Shown here piece after piece: positions 43,759-54,425 of a DNA stretch of 55,097 nt (positions within the stretch are counted from its first letter, which is position 1; each line of letters starts with the position of its first letter). Position numbers and translations under genes: made by a program. A model generated the notes under the pieces. It saw only the letters and a list, made by a program, of their open reading frames with translations, searched no databases and was not told the DNA's origin. Origin of the DNA: Candidatus Sabulitectum sp. (GTDB lineage: Bacteria > Fermentibacterota > Fermentibacteria > Fermentibacterales > JCC-6); NCBI GenBank assembly GCA_023139045.1, contig JAGLOJ010000023.1, positions 1 to 55,097 on the forward strand, read 5' to 3'.

Positions 43759-44289
43759 ATGAGTATTACCAGAAACCACAAAGAAGTCGTAGTCTCTACT
43801 CTTCAGGGTGGAATCGGAGAGTCAGGCTCGGTTGTGCTGGCTGACTTTACAGGTATCAATGTTGAGGCAATGACGGAATTGCGTATTCAGATGCGTGAAG
43901 CCGGTATAGTTTTCACAGTGGTCAAGAACACTCTACTCAGACGTGCTTTTGAAGAGATCGGCATTAAGCCTGACGAGGAGATCTTTGGTATCCTCAACGG
44001 ACCTACTGCCATCGCGTACAGTGAAGATGAAGTTGCCCCTGCAAGGATCATAAAGGCTTTTTCCAAGGCCCACAAAGGATTACTTGTGATGAAGGGCGGT
44101 TTTGTAGCCGGGAAAAGCTTCAGCGCAGACGAGGTTATCAGTCTGGCTGACATGCCAAGTAAGGAAGAGCTTCTTGCTCGGGTAGTTGGTTCCATGAACT
44201 CACCTCTGCAGGGCTTCGTAATGGTTACCAGTGGTGTTATCAGAAAGTTCCTTTACGCTGTTAATGCCATTAGCGAGAGCAAAGAATAA
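43759..44289 (+). CDS. rplJ: Ribosomal protein L10
   Basis: A 176-residue stalk protein: SITRNHKEVVVSTL, TVVKNTLLRRAFEEIG, and a C-terminal helix binding L7/L12 dimers. AGAAAGGAG lies before the ATG. Sits 15 bases after rplA. Confidence 0.96.
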   Translation: MSITRNHKEVVVSTLQGGIGESGSVVLADFTGINVEAMTELRIQMREAGIVFTVVKNTLLRRAFEEIGIKPDEEIFGILNGPTAIAYSEDEVAPARIIKAFSKAHKGLLVMKGGFVAGKSFSADEVISLADMPSKEELLARVVGSMNSPLQGFVMVTSGVIRKFLYAVNAISESKE

Positions 44290-44346
44290 CTTGAACAATA
44301 GCAACACGGAGTTCACAGGAATTCCGCGAAGTACGGAGGAAATACG

Positions 44347-44724
44347 ATGAGTGAAGACAGAAAGGCCGCGGTCATCGAGGCTATCTCAAACATGACCGTC
44401 CTTGAGCTCGCCGAGCTTGTGAAGGAAATGGAAGACAAGTTCGGTGTTTCAGCCGCCGCACCAGCCGCAGCAGTTGCTGCAGCCGGTCCTGCCGGAGAAG
44501 CAGTTGAAGAGCAGAGCGAGTTCGATGTTGTTCTTGAAAGCTTCGGTGCCAAGAAGATCGCCGTGATCAAGGTTGTTCGCGAACTTACAGGTCTCGGTCT
44601 CAAAGAAGCCAAAGATCTTGTAGACAATGTGCCGTCCAAGGTCAAAGAAGGCGTTGAGAAGCCAGAGGCAGAAGAGGTTAAGAAACAGCTTGAAGAGGCC
44701 GGTGGAACCGCTGTTCTCAAATAG
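44347..44724 (+). CDS. rplL: Ribosomal protein L7/L12
   Basis: A 125-residue stalk protein: N-terminal dimerisation helices ([19 protein letters not shown]), an Ala/Pro-rich hinge and the globular end with [20 protein letters not shown] and [20 protein letters not shown]. Typical length. Confidence 0.97.
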   Translation: MSEDRKAAVIEAISNMTVLELAELVKEMEDKFGVSAAAPAAAVAAAGPAGEAVEEQSEFDVVLESFGAKKIAVIKVVRELTGLGLKEAKDLVDNVPSKVKEGVEKPEAEEVKKQLEEAGGTAVLK

Positions 44725-44745
44725 ATACCAGGTTACTATACTGAC

Positions 44746-44774
44746 GGCGGGGGAAGAGTACTGCTTCTCCCGCC
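44746..44774 (+). promoter_or_regulatory. Hairpin in the rplL-rpoB gap, possible attenuator or RNase site
   Basis: GGCGGGGGAAG (44746-44756) pairs with CTTCTCCCGCC (44764-44774), 11 bp with one G-T pair and a 7-base loop, 21 bases after rplL. No T-run follows. In E. coli the same gap carries an attenuator and an RNase III site that set the ribosomal-protein to polymerase ratio. Confidence 0.6.
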
Positions 44775-44888
44775 TTCAGCCCCTTATTCCCGGAATTCTT
44801 ACAGGGTTCTTAAATTGTTCTGCTGAGAAATTCGTGACATACCGCTAATTAGCTTATTTCGGTACAGGAGCAGTGTAGAGGAGTGGCA

Positions 44889-47800
44889 GTGAAAAAAACG
44901 AGACCTATGAGGAATTTTTCTCGCGTTAAACCCGCGATTAGAGTTCCTGACTTATTGAGGGTACAGAAGGAATCGTTCGATAATTTTCTTCAGGCGGATG
45001 TTAAGCCTGAGGAGAGGCTCCCCCAGGGGCTTCATAAGATATTAATAGACACTTTTCCCATTGAGAGTTCCACAAAAGAATTCTCTCTGGAGTATGTCAG
45101 TTACGATATTGGTCGTCCGAGACACTCAATACGCGAAGCTGTAGAGCGAGGCGTAACATATTCCGCACCCCTGAATGCTACAATGCGACTGGTTACCAGA
45201 GATCCCGAGACACTTGTTATGAAAATGGCTGTGGATCAGGGCACATTCCTTGGCGAGTTGCCACAGATGACAGAAAATGGCTCATTTATTATTAACGGAG
45301 CCGAACGTGTCATAGTGAGTCAGCTTCACAGAAGTCCAGGTGTGTTTTTCGAAGAAAAAACGCAGCAGAGGGGCCGAAGAATATGTACTGCAAGAGTTAT
45401 ACCGCAGAAGGGTTCCTGGCTTGATTTAACCCTTGATTCAAACGACATGATTTTTGCCAATATTGACAAGAAACCCAAGCGTATACCCATAACAATGCTC
45501 CTGCGAGCTTTGGGATTAAGTTCAGAAGCAGAGATACTCGCCTCTTTTTATCCCGTTCAGGAAAGAGATCTGGCTTCGATACTGAAAAGGCAGTCAAAAG
45601 TATCCGAGATCGTGCACAAATCCTTCGCTGAGGATATTGTAGATCCTGAAACAGGAGAGCTTCTGATTCGTTGCGATGAGCCGGTGGAGAGTGCCGAGAA
45701 GCTTGAAAAACTTGTTGCAGCGGGAATAAAGAAGGCAAAATTCCTTGAACCCCGTAATGACAGGAACAGCATAGACAGTATTCGTCGTACCCTTGCGAAA
45801 GAGGAAGCAGCACTTGGTGCCGGTGTGGAGAAAAGCGAAGCTTCAGCAACTATGTGGATCTACGAAGCTCTTCGTGGTACTGATGCCCCATCGCTTGATC
45901 ACGCCAGAAGCTACCTCAGATCCATGTTCTTCGACAGCAAACGATACAGTCTCAGCGAAGTTGGCCGTTACAAACTCAATGAGAGATTGAACATAAATAC
46001 ATCCATGGACAAGTTGACTCTGACTGTCCCTGATCTCGTTTCAATAGTGGATAACCTTATCTGCCTCAGAGAGGGAACGAATGTTTCCGATGATATTGAT
46101 CACCTGGGTAACAGAAGAGTTAAAACTGTTGGCGAGCTTCTTGGCCAGGAATTTTCCAAGGGTCTTGCCCGGATGGCCAGAACTATTAAAGACAGAATGG
46201 GACAGCAGGACAGGGAAAAACTGAGACCACAGGATCTTGTTAACTCAAGAACCCTGTCCAGTGTTATTAACTCTTTCTTCGGTCAGAGTCAGTTGTCGCA
46301 GTTCATGGAGCAGACAAACCCTCTGGCGGAGCTTACCCACAAGCGCCGGACAAGTGCACTTGGTGAGGGTGGCCTTACCAGAGAAAGAGCCGGTTTTGAT
46401 GTCAGGGATGTACACCACACTCACTACGGTCGTGTCTGCCCGGTTGAAACCCCCGAGGGACCCAACATCGGTCTTATAACCACCCTCTCTGTTTATGCTT
46501 CCATAAACAGATTCGGATTCCTTGAAACTCCATACAGGCGGGTAATTAACGGAAAGATAACAAACGAAGTTTCTTTCCTTTCCGCAGACAAAGAGGACAG
46601 AACAACTGTAGCAGAAGCTGATTCCCTGGTGGATGAAGACAACAGGCTTGTGGGTCCTCTTGTAAGGGCAAGAAAAGCCGGAAGTTTCCCCATGGTTACC
46701 CCTGAGGAAGTGGAATACATTGATGTGAGTCCCATGCAGCTTGTTGGACTTTCAGCAGCTCTGATTCCCTTCCTTGAGCATGATGATGCAAACAGGGCAT
46801 TGATGGGCTCCAACATGCAGCGTCAGGCTGTGCCCCTTCTTTTCACCGATGATCCCGTAGTAGGTACGGGTATGGAAGAAGTTGCAGCCCGCGATAGCGG
46901 CGCTCTTGTAATTGCTGACAGGCCCGGCATTATCACACATGTTGACTCCGGCAGAATAGTTGTCAAGGCAGACGGTGATGAATATGATTTTGACAGAGAT
47001 GATGTATACAACCTCAGAAAATTCGAACGTTCAAACCAGGACACCTGCGTGAATCAGAAGCCTCTTGTATCTATCGGCGACCTGGTAGAAAAAGGTAACA
47101 TTCTCGCAGATGGAATGGCCACAAAGAACGGAAGACTTGCAATCGGTGTAAACGCTCTTGTTGCATTTACTCCGTGGAACGGTTACAACTTTGAAGATGC
47201 AATCGTTGTGAGTGAGAGGGTTGTTAAGGATGATACCTTTACCTCTGTTCACATTGTTGAATTCGAGACTCAGTTCCGCGAGACCAAGCTTGGCCCTGAG
47301 GAACTCACCTACGATCTTCCCAATGCCACCGAGAAGCGTGACGCAATGCGCAATCTGGAGGAGAACGGTATTGTCCGTATTGGCTCCAGGATCAGGGCCG
47401 GGGATATTCTTGTAGGAAAAGTCAGCCCCAAGGGAGAGCAGGATCTCTCTCCCGAAGAACGTCTCATCCGCGCCATTTTCGGCAAAAGAGCCAGTGACGT
47501 GAAGGATACTTCACTGAAGGCTCCTGTTGGTATGTCGGGAATAGTAGTGGATGTGAAAGTGTACTCCCGCAGGGATGACACCGAGCGGGGAAGACGCGAG
47601 ATCGAATCCCGTGTTGATGCCCTGCGTGAAGAGCGTATGGCGAGCGAGAGAAGACTCTTCGAAGACCGCAATGCGATGCTTCGAGAGGTTCTCAGCGGGC
47701 AGAAAGCGGCAACCTTCATTGACGGTGTTACCGGCGAGCAACTGATTCCAGAGGGAAGAAAAATTACTGTTACTTTCCTTAAGAAGGTTGATTTTACCGA

Positions 47801-48701
47801 TCTGGATTTCAACCGTCAGTTAGTTGAGGATCTTGTGGTTGATGACAGAGCCAGAAGAATCCTGCGCAGTGCAGAGAACAAGCTCAAAGAACTGAATGAT
47901 AAATACCAGGATATTGAAGACAGACTTCATCGTGGAGATGAGCTCAAACCCGGCGTAACAAGGCTGGTCAAAGTCTATGTCGCGAAGAGGCGTAAACTTC
48001 GCATAGGCGATAAGATGGCGGGACGTCACGGTAACAAGGGTGTTGTGAGTATCATCGTTCCCGAAGAGGATATGCCTTATCTGCCGGATGGTACTCCGGT
48101 CGATATCTGTCTTAATCCTCTGGGCGTTCCCAGTAGAATGAATGTTGGACAGATCATGGAAACCAACCTGGGTATGGCTGCTGCAGAACTGGGCATAAAT
48201 ACCATAACTCCGGTTTTCGACAGTGTTAACAATGAAACAATAAGTGATCTTCTGGAGGAAGCCGGTCTCAGTCGCGATGGCAAGACTGTTCTTTACGACG
48301 GCAGAACAGGTGATCCATTCGATCAGCGTGTGACTGTAGGCAGAATGTACATGCTTAAACTCGCACACCAGGTTGAGGACAAGATACATGCAAGGTCCAC
48401 GGGTCCATACGCCATGGTTACACAGCAGCCGCTCGGTGGTAAAGCCCAGAACGGCGGACAGAGGCTTGGCGAGATGGAAGTATGGGCTCTGGAGGCGTAC
48501 GGTGCATCACACTGTCTTCAGGAAATGCTCACCATCAAGAGTGATGATGTTGACGGGCGTACTGAAGCATACAAGGCGATAGTTCATGGCAGGAATGTCG
48601 AAACCAGAGGAACGCCTGAGGCGTTCAATGTTCTTCTCAGTGAGATGAGGAGCCTTGCTCTGGATGTCGAACTTGACATGACTGAAGAGAGGGAGAGGTA
48701 G
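44889..48701 (+). CDS. rpoB: RNA polymerase subunit beta
   Basis: The start is GTG 44889 (GAGGAG six bases upstream) or GTG 44883, giving 1270-1272 residues. It shows the rifampicin region QSQLSQFMEQTNPLAELTHK, the VCPVETPEGPNIGLI segment, GDKMAGRHGNKGVVS and the closing GGKAQNGGQRLGEMEVWALE. The rifampicin cluster has Glu where E. coli has Asp516 and Thr where it has Leu530, while His526 and Ser531 equivalents are kept. rpoC follows one base after the stop. Confidence 0.98.
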   Translation: MKKTRPMRNFSRVKPAIRVPDLLRVQKESFDNFLQADVKPEERLPQGLHKILIDTFPIESSTKEFSLEYVSYDIGRPRHSIREAVERGVTYSAPLNATMRLVTRDPETLVMKMAVDQGTFLGELPQMTENGSFIINGAERVIVSQLHRSPGVFFEEKTQQRGRRICTARVIPQKGSWLDLTLDSNDMIFANIDKKPKRIPITMLLRALGLSSEAEILASFYPVQERDLASILKRQSKVSEIVHKSFAEDIVDPETGELLIRCDEPVESAEKLEKLVAAGIKKAKFLEPRNDRNSIDSIRRTLAKEEAALGAGVEKSEASATMWIYEALRGTDAPSLDHARSYLRSMFFDSKRYSLSEVGRYKLNERLNINTSMDKLTLTVPDLVSIVDNLICLREGTNVSDDIDHLGNRRVKTVGELLGQEFSKGLARMARTIKDRMGQQDREKLRPQDLVNSRTLSSVINSFFGQSQLSQFMEQTNPLAELTHKRRTSALGEGGLTRERAGFDVRDVHHTHYGRVCPVETPEGPNIGLITTLSVYASINRFGFLETPYRRVINGKITNEVSFLSADKEDRTTVAEADSLVDEDNRLVGPLVRARKAGSFPMVTPEEVEYIDVSPMQLVGLSAALIPFLEHDDANRALMGSNMQRQAVPLLFTDDPVVGTGMEEVAARDSGALVIADRPGIITHVDSGRIVVKADGDEYDFDRDDVYNLRKFERSNQDTCVNQKPLVSIGDLVEKGNILADGMATKNGRLAIGVNALVAFTPWNGYNFEDAIVVSERVVKDDTFTSVHIVEFETQFRETKLGPEELTYDLPNATEKRDAMRNLEENGIVRIGSRIRAGDILVGKVSPKGEQDLSPEERLIRAIFGKRASDVKDTSLKAPVGMSGIVVDVKVYSRRDDTERGRREIESRVDALREERMASERRLFEDRNAMLREVLSGQKAATFIDGVTGEQLIPEGRKITVTFLKKVDFTDLDFNRQLVEDLVVDDRARRILRSAENKLKELNDKYQDIEDRLHRGDELKPGVTRLVKVYVAKRRKLRIGDKMAGRHGNKGVVSIIVPEEDMPYLPDGTPVDICLNPLGVPSRMNVGQIMETNLGMAAAELGINTITPVFDSVNNETISDLLEEAGLSRDGKTVLYDGRTGDPFDQRVTVGRMYMLKLAHQVEDKIHARSTGPYAMVTQQPLGGKAQNGGQRLGEMEVWALEAYGASHCLQEMLTIKSDDVDGRTEAYKAIVHGRNVETRGTPEAFNVLLSEMRSLALDVELDMTEERER

Positions 48702-48702
48702 A

Positions 48703-51700
48703 ATGCTTGATTCACATTCCCTAAGAGATGCCAATACATTCCCCGCTGATTTCTCAGGAATAAGGATCAGTCTTGCTTCACCTGAGACCATCAAGGAATG
48801 GTCCTACGGAGAAGTAACAAAGGCTGAAACGATAAATTACCGCAGCTACAAGCCTGAGGCGGACGGTCTCTTTTGTGAAAAAATATTCGGTCCGGTGAAG
48901 GACTGGGAGTGCAGTTGCGGAAGGTACAAAAAACCGCGCTACAGGGGCGTTAAGTGCGATCGTTGCGGCGTTGAAGTTACCCATTCACAGGTAAGAAGAA
49001 GCCGTATGGGTCACATTGAACTTGCTGTTCCTGTTTCTCATATCTGGTACTTCAAGAGTCGCAAAATCAACAAGCTTCTTGACATTACCAATCTGAATCT
49101 GGAGCGGGTTCTCTACTACGAGTCCTACATTGTTATTACCAGTGAACATCCGTCCCTTAAGCCCGGAAAGGTTCTGGATGACGAGGATTACTACGCCGCA
49201 CGGGAAACCTACGGCGACGATGCTTTCACTGTTGGAATGGGCGCAGAAGCCGTAACCAGCCTTCTGGCTGAAATAGATCTTGACGAGCTTGCGGCCACTC
49301 TTCGTACAAGCATCGCAAATGAAACCACGCAGAGCAGGCGGCAGAAGAATCTTAAGCGTCTCAAGGAAGTGGTTGCTTTTGAAAGTTCCAAGAACGATAA
49401 CAAACCGGAGTGGATGATTCTCAGAGTACTTCCGGTGCTTCCCCCTGACCTCAGACCTCTTGTGCCGCTTGAGGGTGGAAGGTTTGCCTCCAGTGATCTC
49501 AACGATCTTTACAGGCGTGTTATCAACAGAAACAATCGACTTCTCAGGCTTCTTGATCTGCAGGCTCCTGATGTGATCCTTCGCAATGAGAAGAGAATGC
49601 TCCAGGAGGCAGTTGACGCTGTTCTCGATAACGGCAGTCGCAGAAAACCTGTGAAAGGTGCAGGAATGCGCCCTCTCCGCAGTCTTTCTGATCTTCTGAA
49701 GGGTAAGCGGGGAAGATTCCGTCAGAATCTCCTGGGCAAGCGTGTTGATTACTCGGGCCGTTCGGTTATCGTTGTAGGCCCTGAGCTGAAAATGCATCAG
49801 TGCGGTCTTCCCAAAACCATGGCACTTGAGCTTTTCAAACCTTTCGTGGTTGGCAGGCTTGCCAGATTAACCGGCGACAAGATCAAGATGGCTCAAAAAC
49901 AGGTTGAGGATAAAGAAGAGATCGTCTGGGCCATCCTGGAAGAGGTTATTGCAAACCATCCGGTAATGCTTAACAGAGCTCCCACTTTGCACAGACTCGG
50001 CATACAGGCATTTGAACCGGTTCTTGTAGAGGGCCTCGCCATCAGGCTTCACCCTCTTGCATGCGCCGCATTCAATGCTGATTTCGATGGTGATCAGATG
50101 GCTGTTCATGTGCCACTCTCCGCAGAGGCTCAGATCGAGGCTCGTGTTCTCATGCTGGGAAGCCGCAACATTCTTCAGCCTTCCAGCGGTGAACCGGTTG
50201 CTGCACCCAGTCACGATATTGTCATCGGTGTCTACTACATTACGAAGCCATTGGCCAAAGATAAGGGTGAGGGCATGATTTTCTCCTCGATGGATGAGGT
50301 AATCGGTGCCCTGGATGCAGGAAAGGTCAATCTTCATTCAAGGATAAAAATACGAGGCATCAATAAGATCAAAGAGATCAACTCCAGGGGTGAAAGACGC
50401 CAGACCAAGTACTGGAAAGACTATACCACCCCGGGGCAGGTCATTTTCAACTCCATTGTTCCTGAGGGTATGGGGTACATAATGGCAAACGGCCTTACTG
50501 AACCCCACGCCAAGGTGTTCGGCAAAAAGGGTCTGAACCGTATGGTGTCCAGGTCATTTAACGAACTCGGTGCTGTAAAAACTGCTGTTTTCCTTGACAA
50601 CCTCAAGGATCTTGGTTTTAAGTACAGTACTACCTGTGGCCTTACAGTAGGCATGGATGACATGATTGTTCCAGAAGCAAAGAAAGAAATCATCCGTGAG
50701 AGCTCGGATCGTGTTTCTCAGATAGAGTTTGCAGCCCGTAAGGGTGAAATGACCGAGAGTGACAGGTACAACAAGATCATAGATGTATGGTCCAAGGCCA
50801 CTGACGATGTGAAGAACTCTATGATGGAACAGCTCAGCCATGACAATCACGGGTTTAATCCTATTTACCTCATGGCAAACTCCGGAGCCCGCGGAAGTGT
50901 TGAGCAGGTCAGACAGCTTGCAGGCATGCGAGGCCTTATGGCCAAGCCCAAGAAGAAGCTTTCCGGTGAGATCGGAGAGACCATTGAAACTCCCATCATC
51001 AGTTCCTTGAAAGAGGGGCTTTCGGTTATCGAATACTCGATTTCAACTCATGGTTCCAGAAAGGGTCTTGCGGATACTGCTCTTAAAACAGCAGATGCCG
51101 GTTACCTGACCCGCCGTCTGGTGGATGTCTGCCAGGATGTGGTAATTACCTCCGTCGACTGCGGTACTATTCGCGGTCGTGAAATTTCCTCCCTCAAAGA
51201 GGGAGAGAAAGTCATTGAGAAACTCAGTGAGCGAATTGTGGGAAGAGTTACCGCCGAAGATGTCTACGATCCTGTGACCGATGAAATAATTTGTGAGGCA
51301 GGAGCGGAGATAACACCCAAGCTTGCGTCATACATAGATTCCCGTTCCATTGAGTCTGTCAAGATCCGTTCGGTACTCACATGTGAGGCAGAACGTGGTC
51401 TTTGCGCCAAGTGCTATGGCTGGGATCTCAGCCGTAACCGTATGGTTACCGAGGGTGAAGCTGCCGGTGTTATTGCGGCCCAGTCAATCGGCGAGCCTGG
51501 TACTCAGCTCACACTGCGTACGTTCCATACAGGTGGTGTCGCATCCCGTGAGGCACAGGACAATCAGGTAAAAGCAAGACATCCCGGCAAGGTCAGTTTC
51601 AGGAACATAAACCTGGTGGAAGGTGTCGACGCAGAGGGTAATCCCAGTGTTATTGCTTCCAGAAACGGACAGATTGATGTGGTTGATGGAGATGGGGAGA

Positions 51701-53484
51701 TTCTTTCCACGTACGAGATATCTCCCGGATCAATCATGTTTATCACAGATGACCAGATAGTTGAGCGGGATGAATTGCTCTTTGTAGCTGAACCATTCAG
51801 TAATCCCATAGTCAGTGAGCATTCAGGCTCTGTTCACTATGTGGATATTGAAGAGGATGTTACACTGCAGGAGGACATAGATAGCGAACAGCACAGACAG
51901 ATGATCATTGTTGAGGATAGAAGCCGTACACTCCATCCGCATGTGTTCATTCTTCCAGAGTTCATGGTGGTGCTTTCCGGACGCCCGAGACGCAGAGAAG
52001 AAGAGCTTATTACCTTCAACGAACTTCTTGAGGAAGCTGAGACTGCAAACGGTAGAATAGTTTTCACCTACCGTGATACTAATGCCGTGCGCCCTACCTC
52101 ACTTTACGACGATATTCTTACAGGTCATGCAAAAAGCGCTTCTGGAACTTCTTTCCTTTCTCTTGATTGCAGGAAAGTTGGAACGGGCAGCTATGCAGCT
52201 TTTGCTGAGATTGTCCAGAAATTAGGCGAAGCAACAGCGAAGAGCAAGAATGACAAGAAAGACTTCGGCATTCTCAAGGATGTTACAGACCGCCTTGCAG
52301 CCTCCAGCAGTCGCAAGAATGACGACCTTGAAGATGAGTTCATGGATGCTTTGATCGATTACAGCCAGAAACATCCATTCGTCATGGGTCTTGCCAGTCT
52401 GGACAAAGCTCATGCAGGCACCAGGCAGGTAATACTGCGATTGAGCGATATCATCGCAAGATCAAAAATTCTTGTTCTTGTGAGCTTCTTCCAGAAGGGT
52501 GGCTTCAGAAGTCATATCGTTGTTCGCGGCAAGCAGCGCCAGCTGGGTCAGGATCCGGTGGAGCAGTTCATCAAGGATCATGTGAGAGGTGTCTACCCCA
52601 TACCAAGTGGAGCCACCCTGCACATTAGAGATGGGCACCTGATAAGGACCGGAACTCATATCGCAAGAATGGTCAAGCAAGCAGGTATGCAGAAAGATAT
52701 CACTGGTGGACTTCCCCGTGTTGATGAGCTTTTTGAAGCCAGGCGTCCAGGCAATGCAGCTGCAATAGCGGAAATCAGCGGAACAATTGTGCTTAGTCCG
52801 ATAAAAGCTGCCATGCGTACGGTGACCATAACAGGAGATCAGGGGCAGGAAGCCAATATTAAAATACAGGCAACCAAGCACATCAGGGTTCGCGAAGGTG
52901 ACCGTGTGGAAGCCGGAGACAAACTCACTGACGGCCCTCTTGATCCCCACGATATTCTCAGGGTTATCGGAACTGAAAGTGTTGAGGATTACCTTCTTAA
53001 CGAGATCCAGGAGGTCTACCGGCTTCAGGGTGTTAAGATCAACGACAAACACATAGGTATTGTTGTAAGACAGATGCTGGGTAAGGCCAGAGTTGAGAAC
53101 GCAGGAGACACACAGTTCCTGGAAGGCGCCAGAGTAAACCGTCTTACACTGAACAAAGTAAACATGGAAATGATGAGCCAGGGCAGACGTCCTGCATCCA
53201 GCGATGTAATGCTGCTTGGTATAACCAAGGCATCACTGGCTACGGATAGCTTCCTCTCCGCCGCATCCTTCCAGGAGACCAATTCGGTTCTTTCAGACGC
53301 TGCTATAAACGGCAAGCTTGACAAACTGATTGGTTTGAAGGAAAATGTGATTGTAGGACATCTGGTTCCTGCAGGAACAGGAGTGAAAGACTACCGTGAT
53401 ATTGTTATTTCCATGAGTGATGGTTCTGATCTGCCGATACCGGCACCGGAGCCGGAGGTTGACGATAAGTTTAATCATGTATAG
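48703..53484 (+). CDS. rpoC: RNA polymerase subunit beta' with enlarged trigger-loop insert
   Basis: A 1593-residue subunit, about 190 longer than that of E. coli. It has the zinc motif CSCGRYKKPRYRGVKCDRC (about 66-84), NADFDGDQMAVHVP (the catalytic Asp triad), the bridge helix and trigger-loop start RTFHTGGVASRE (about 939) and the rejoining KDITGGLPRVDELFEARRP (from about 1331). The span between is some 390 residues, against about 195 in E. coli with its SI3. Roughly residues 1085-1283 (51955-52551) look extra. Stop is followed 65 bases later by rpsL. Confidence 0.97.
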   Translation: MLDSHSLRDANTFPADFSGIRISLASPETIKEWSYGEVTKAETINYRSYKPEADGLFCEKIFGPVKDWECSCGRYKKPRYRGVKCDRCGVEVTHSQVRRSRMGHIELAVPVSHIWYFKSRKINKLLDITNLNLERVLYYESYIVITSEHPSLKPGKVLDDEDYYAARETYGDDAFTVGMGAEAVTSLLAEIDLDELAATLRTSIANETTQSRRQKNLKRLKEVVAFESSKNDNKPEWMILRVLPVLPPDLRPLVPLEGGRFASSDLNDLYRRVINRNNRLLRLLDLQAPDVILRNEKRMLQEAVDAVLDNGSRRKPVKGAGMRPLRSLSDLLKGKRGRFRQNLLGKRVDYSGRSVIVVGPELKMHQCGLPKTMALELFKPFVVGRLARLTGDKIKMAQKQVEDKEEIVWAILEEVIANHPVMLNRAPTLHRLGIQAFEPVLVEGLAIRLHPLACAAFNADFDGDQMAVHVPLSAEAQIEARVLMLGSRNILQPSSGEPVAAPSHDIVIGVYYITKPLAKDKGEGMIFSSMDEVIGALDAGKVNLHSRIKIRGINKIKEINSRGERRQTKYWKDYTTPGQVIFNSIVPEGMGYIMANGLTEPHAKVFGKKGLNRMVSRSFNELGAVKTAVFLDNLKDLGFKYSTTCGLTVGMDDMIVPEAKKEIIRESSDRVSQIEFAARKGEMTESDRYNKIIDVWSKATDDVKNSMMEQLSHDNHGFNPIYLMANSGARGSVEQVRQLAGMRGLMAKPKKKLSGEIGETIETPIISSLKEGLSVIEYSISTHGSRKGLADTALKTADAGYLTRRLVDVCQDVVITSVDCGTIRGREISSLKEGEKVIEKLSERIVGRVTAEDVYDPVTDEIICEAGAEITPKLASYIDSRSIESVKIRSVLTCEAERGLCAKCYGWDLSRNRMVTEGEAAGVIAAQSIGEPGTQLTLRTFHTGGVASREAQDNQVKARHPGKVSFRNINLVEGVDAEGNPSVIASRNGQIDVVDGDGEILSTYEISPGSIMFITDDQIVERDELLFVAEPFSNPIVSEHSGSVHYVDIEEDVTLQEDIDSEQHRQMIIVEDRSRTLHPHVFILPEFMVVLSGRPRRREEELITFNELLEEAETANGRIVFTYRDTNAVRPTSLYDDILTGHAKSASGTSFLSLDCRKVGTGSYAAFAEIVQKLGEATAKSKNDKKDFGILKDVTDRLAASSSRKNDDLEDEFMDALIDYSQKHPFVMGLASLDKAHAGTRQVILRLSDIIARSKILVLVSFFQKGGFRSHIVVRGKQRQLGQDPVEQFIKDHVRGVYPIPSGATLHIRDGHLIRTGTHIARMVKQAGMQKDITGGLPRVDELFEARRPGNAAAIAEISGTIVLSPIKAAMRTVTITGDQGQEANIKIQATKHIRVREGDRVEAGDKLTDGPLDPHDILRVIGTESVEDYLLNEIQEVYRLQGVKINDKHIGIVVRQMLGKARVENAGDTQFLEGARVNRLTLNKVNMEMMSQGRRPASSDVMLLGITKASLATDSFLSAASFQETNSVLSDAAINGKLDKLIGLKENVIVGHLVPAGTGVKDYRDIVISMSDGSDLPIPAPEPEVDDKFNHV

Positions 53485-53549
53485 AGTTGCACTCACTGGT
53501 AAAATGAGAAACGGCAGCTCGCACGAGCTGACCCACGAAAGGAGAAAGT

Positions 53550-53921
53550 TTGCCCACCATTAATCAGCTGGTGCGAAAAGGGCGCAAGAAGCCGATACAG
53601 AAGACCAAGGCTCCCGCTCTTACTAGTTGCCCGCAGAGAAAGGGAATTTGTACCCGCGTGTACACTTCCACCCCAAAGAAACCCAACTCGGCACTCCGCA
53701 AGGTTGCCCGTGTCAGGCTTCGTAACGGTTTCGAGATTACAGCATATATTCCCGGCGAGGGACACAACCTTAATGAGCACTCTGTTGTTCTTGTAAGGGG
53801 TGGCCGAGTTAAAGATCTTCCCGGCGTGCGTTATCACATCATTCGTGGTGTTGAGGATACCAGCGGCGTAGAGGGCAGAAAACAGAGCCGTTCCAAATAC
53901 GGAACAAAACGGGAATCGTAG
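53550..53921 (+). CDS. rpsL: Ribosomal protein S12
   Basis: A 123-residue decoding-centre protein from TTG 53550 (AAAGGAG five to six bases upstream): [34 protein letters not shown] and [16 protein letters not shown]. Both lysines tied to streptomycin action in E. coli (TPKKPNS, and [22 protein letters not shown] where Lys is kept) are present. A small hairpin (53515-53530) precedes the site. Confidence 0.97.
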   Translation: MPTINQLVRKGRKKPIQKTKAPALTSCPQRKGICTRVYTSTPKKPNSALRKVARVRLRNGFEITAYIPGEGHNLNEHSVVLVRGGRVKDLPGVRYHIIRGVEDTSGVEGRKQSRSKYGTKRES

Positions 53922-53938
53922 AGCGGGGAACAGAAAAA

Positions 53939-54406
53939 ATGAGAAGAAACAGACCAAAACGCAGAGAAATTCTGCCTGACGTCAGATACGGCAATCTTGT
54001 TGTTGCCAAGTTTATCAACAACATTATGCTGCAGGGTAAAAAATCAATAGCCGAGGCAATTGTATACGGTGCATTTGATATCATTTCCGAGAAAACAGGG
54101 CAGGATCCTGTTTCTGTTTTCACCAAGGCAATGAACAATGTTCGTCCCAGCCTGAAGGTAAAGAGCCGCCGCGTTGGTGGTTCCACATACCAGATTCCAC
54201 TGGAAGTTCGTCCCGAGGAAAAGGATGCGCTTGCCATGAGGTGGATCATCGGTTTCTCCAGAAAGCGCAAGGGTAACACCATGAGAACGCGTCTGGCTGC
54301 CGAGTTTATGGATGCCGCCCGCAACGAGGGTGCAAGCGTCAAGAAGAAAGAAGATACCCACAAGATGGCAGACGCCAACAAGGCATTCGCCCACTACCGC
54401 TGGTAA
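53939..54406 (+). CDS. rpsG: Ribosomal protein S7
   Basis: A 155-residue primary 16S rRNA-binding protein: [27 protein letters not shown]-like [21 protein letters not shown] and [15 protein letters not shown]. Full length. The operon ends here with a terminator; fusA does not follow, unlike the classic str operon. Confidence 0.97.
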   Translation: MRRNRPKRREILPDVRYGNLVVAKFINNIMLQGKKSIAEAIVYGAFDIISEKTGQDPVSVFTKAMNNVRPSLKVKSRRVGGSTYQIPLEVRPEEKDALAMRWIIGFSRKRKGNTMRTRLAAEFMDAARNEGASVKKKEDTHKMADANKAFAHYRW

Positions 54407-54425
54407 CTTCAGATAAATAGAAAAT

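Noticed and set aside
44313..44720. 135-codon minus-strand frame over rplL
   Set aside because: Ser/Ala-rich shadow of the L7/L12 gene.
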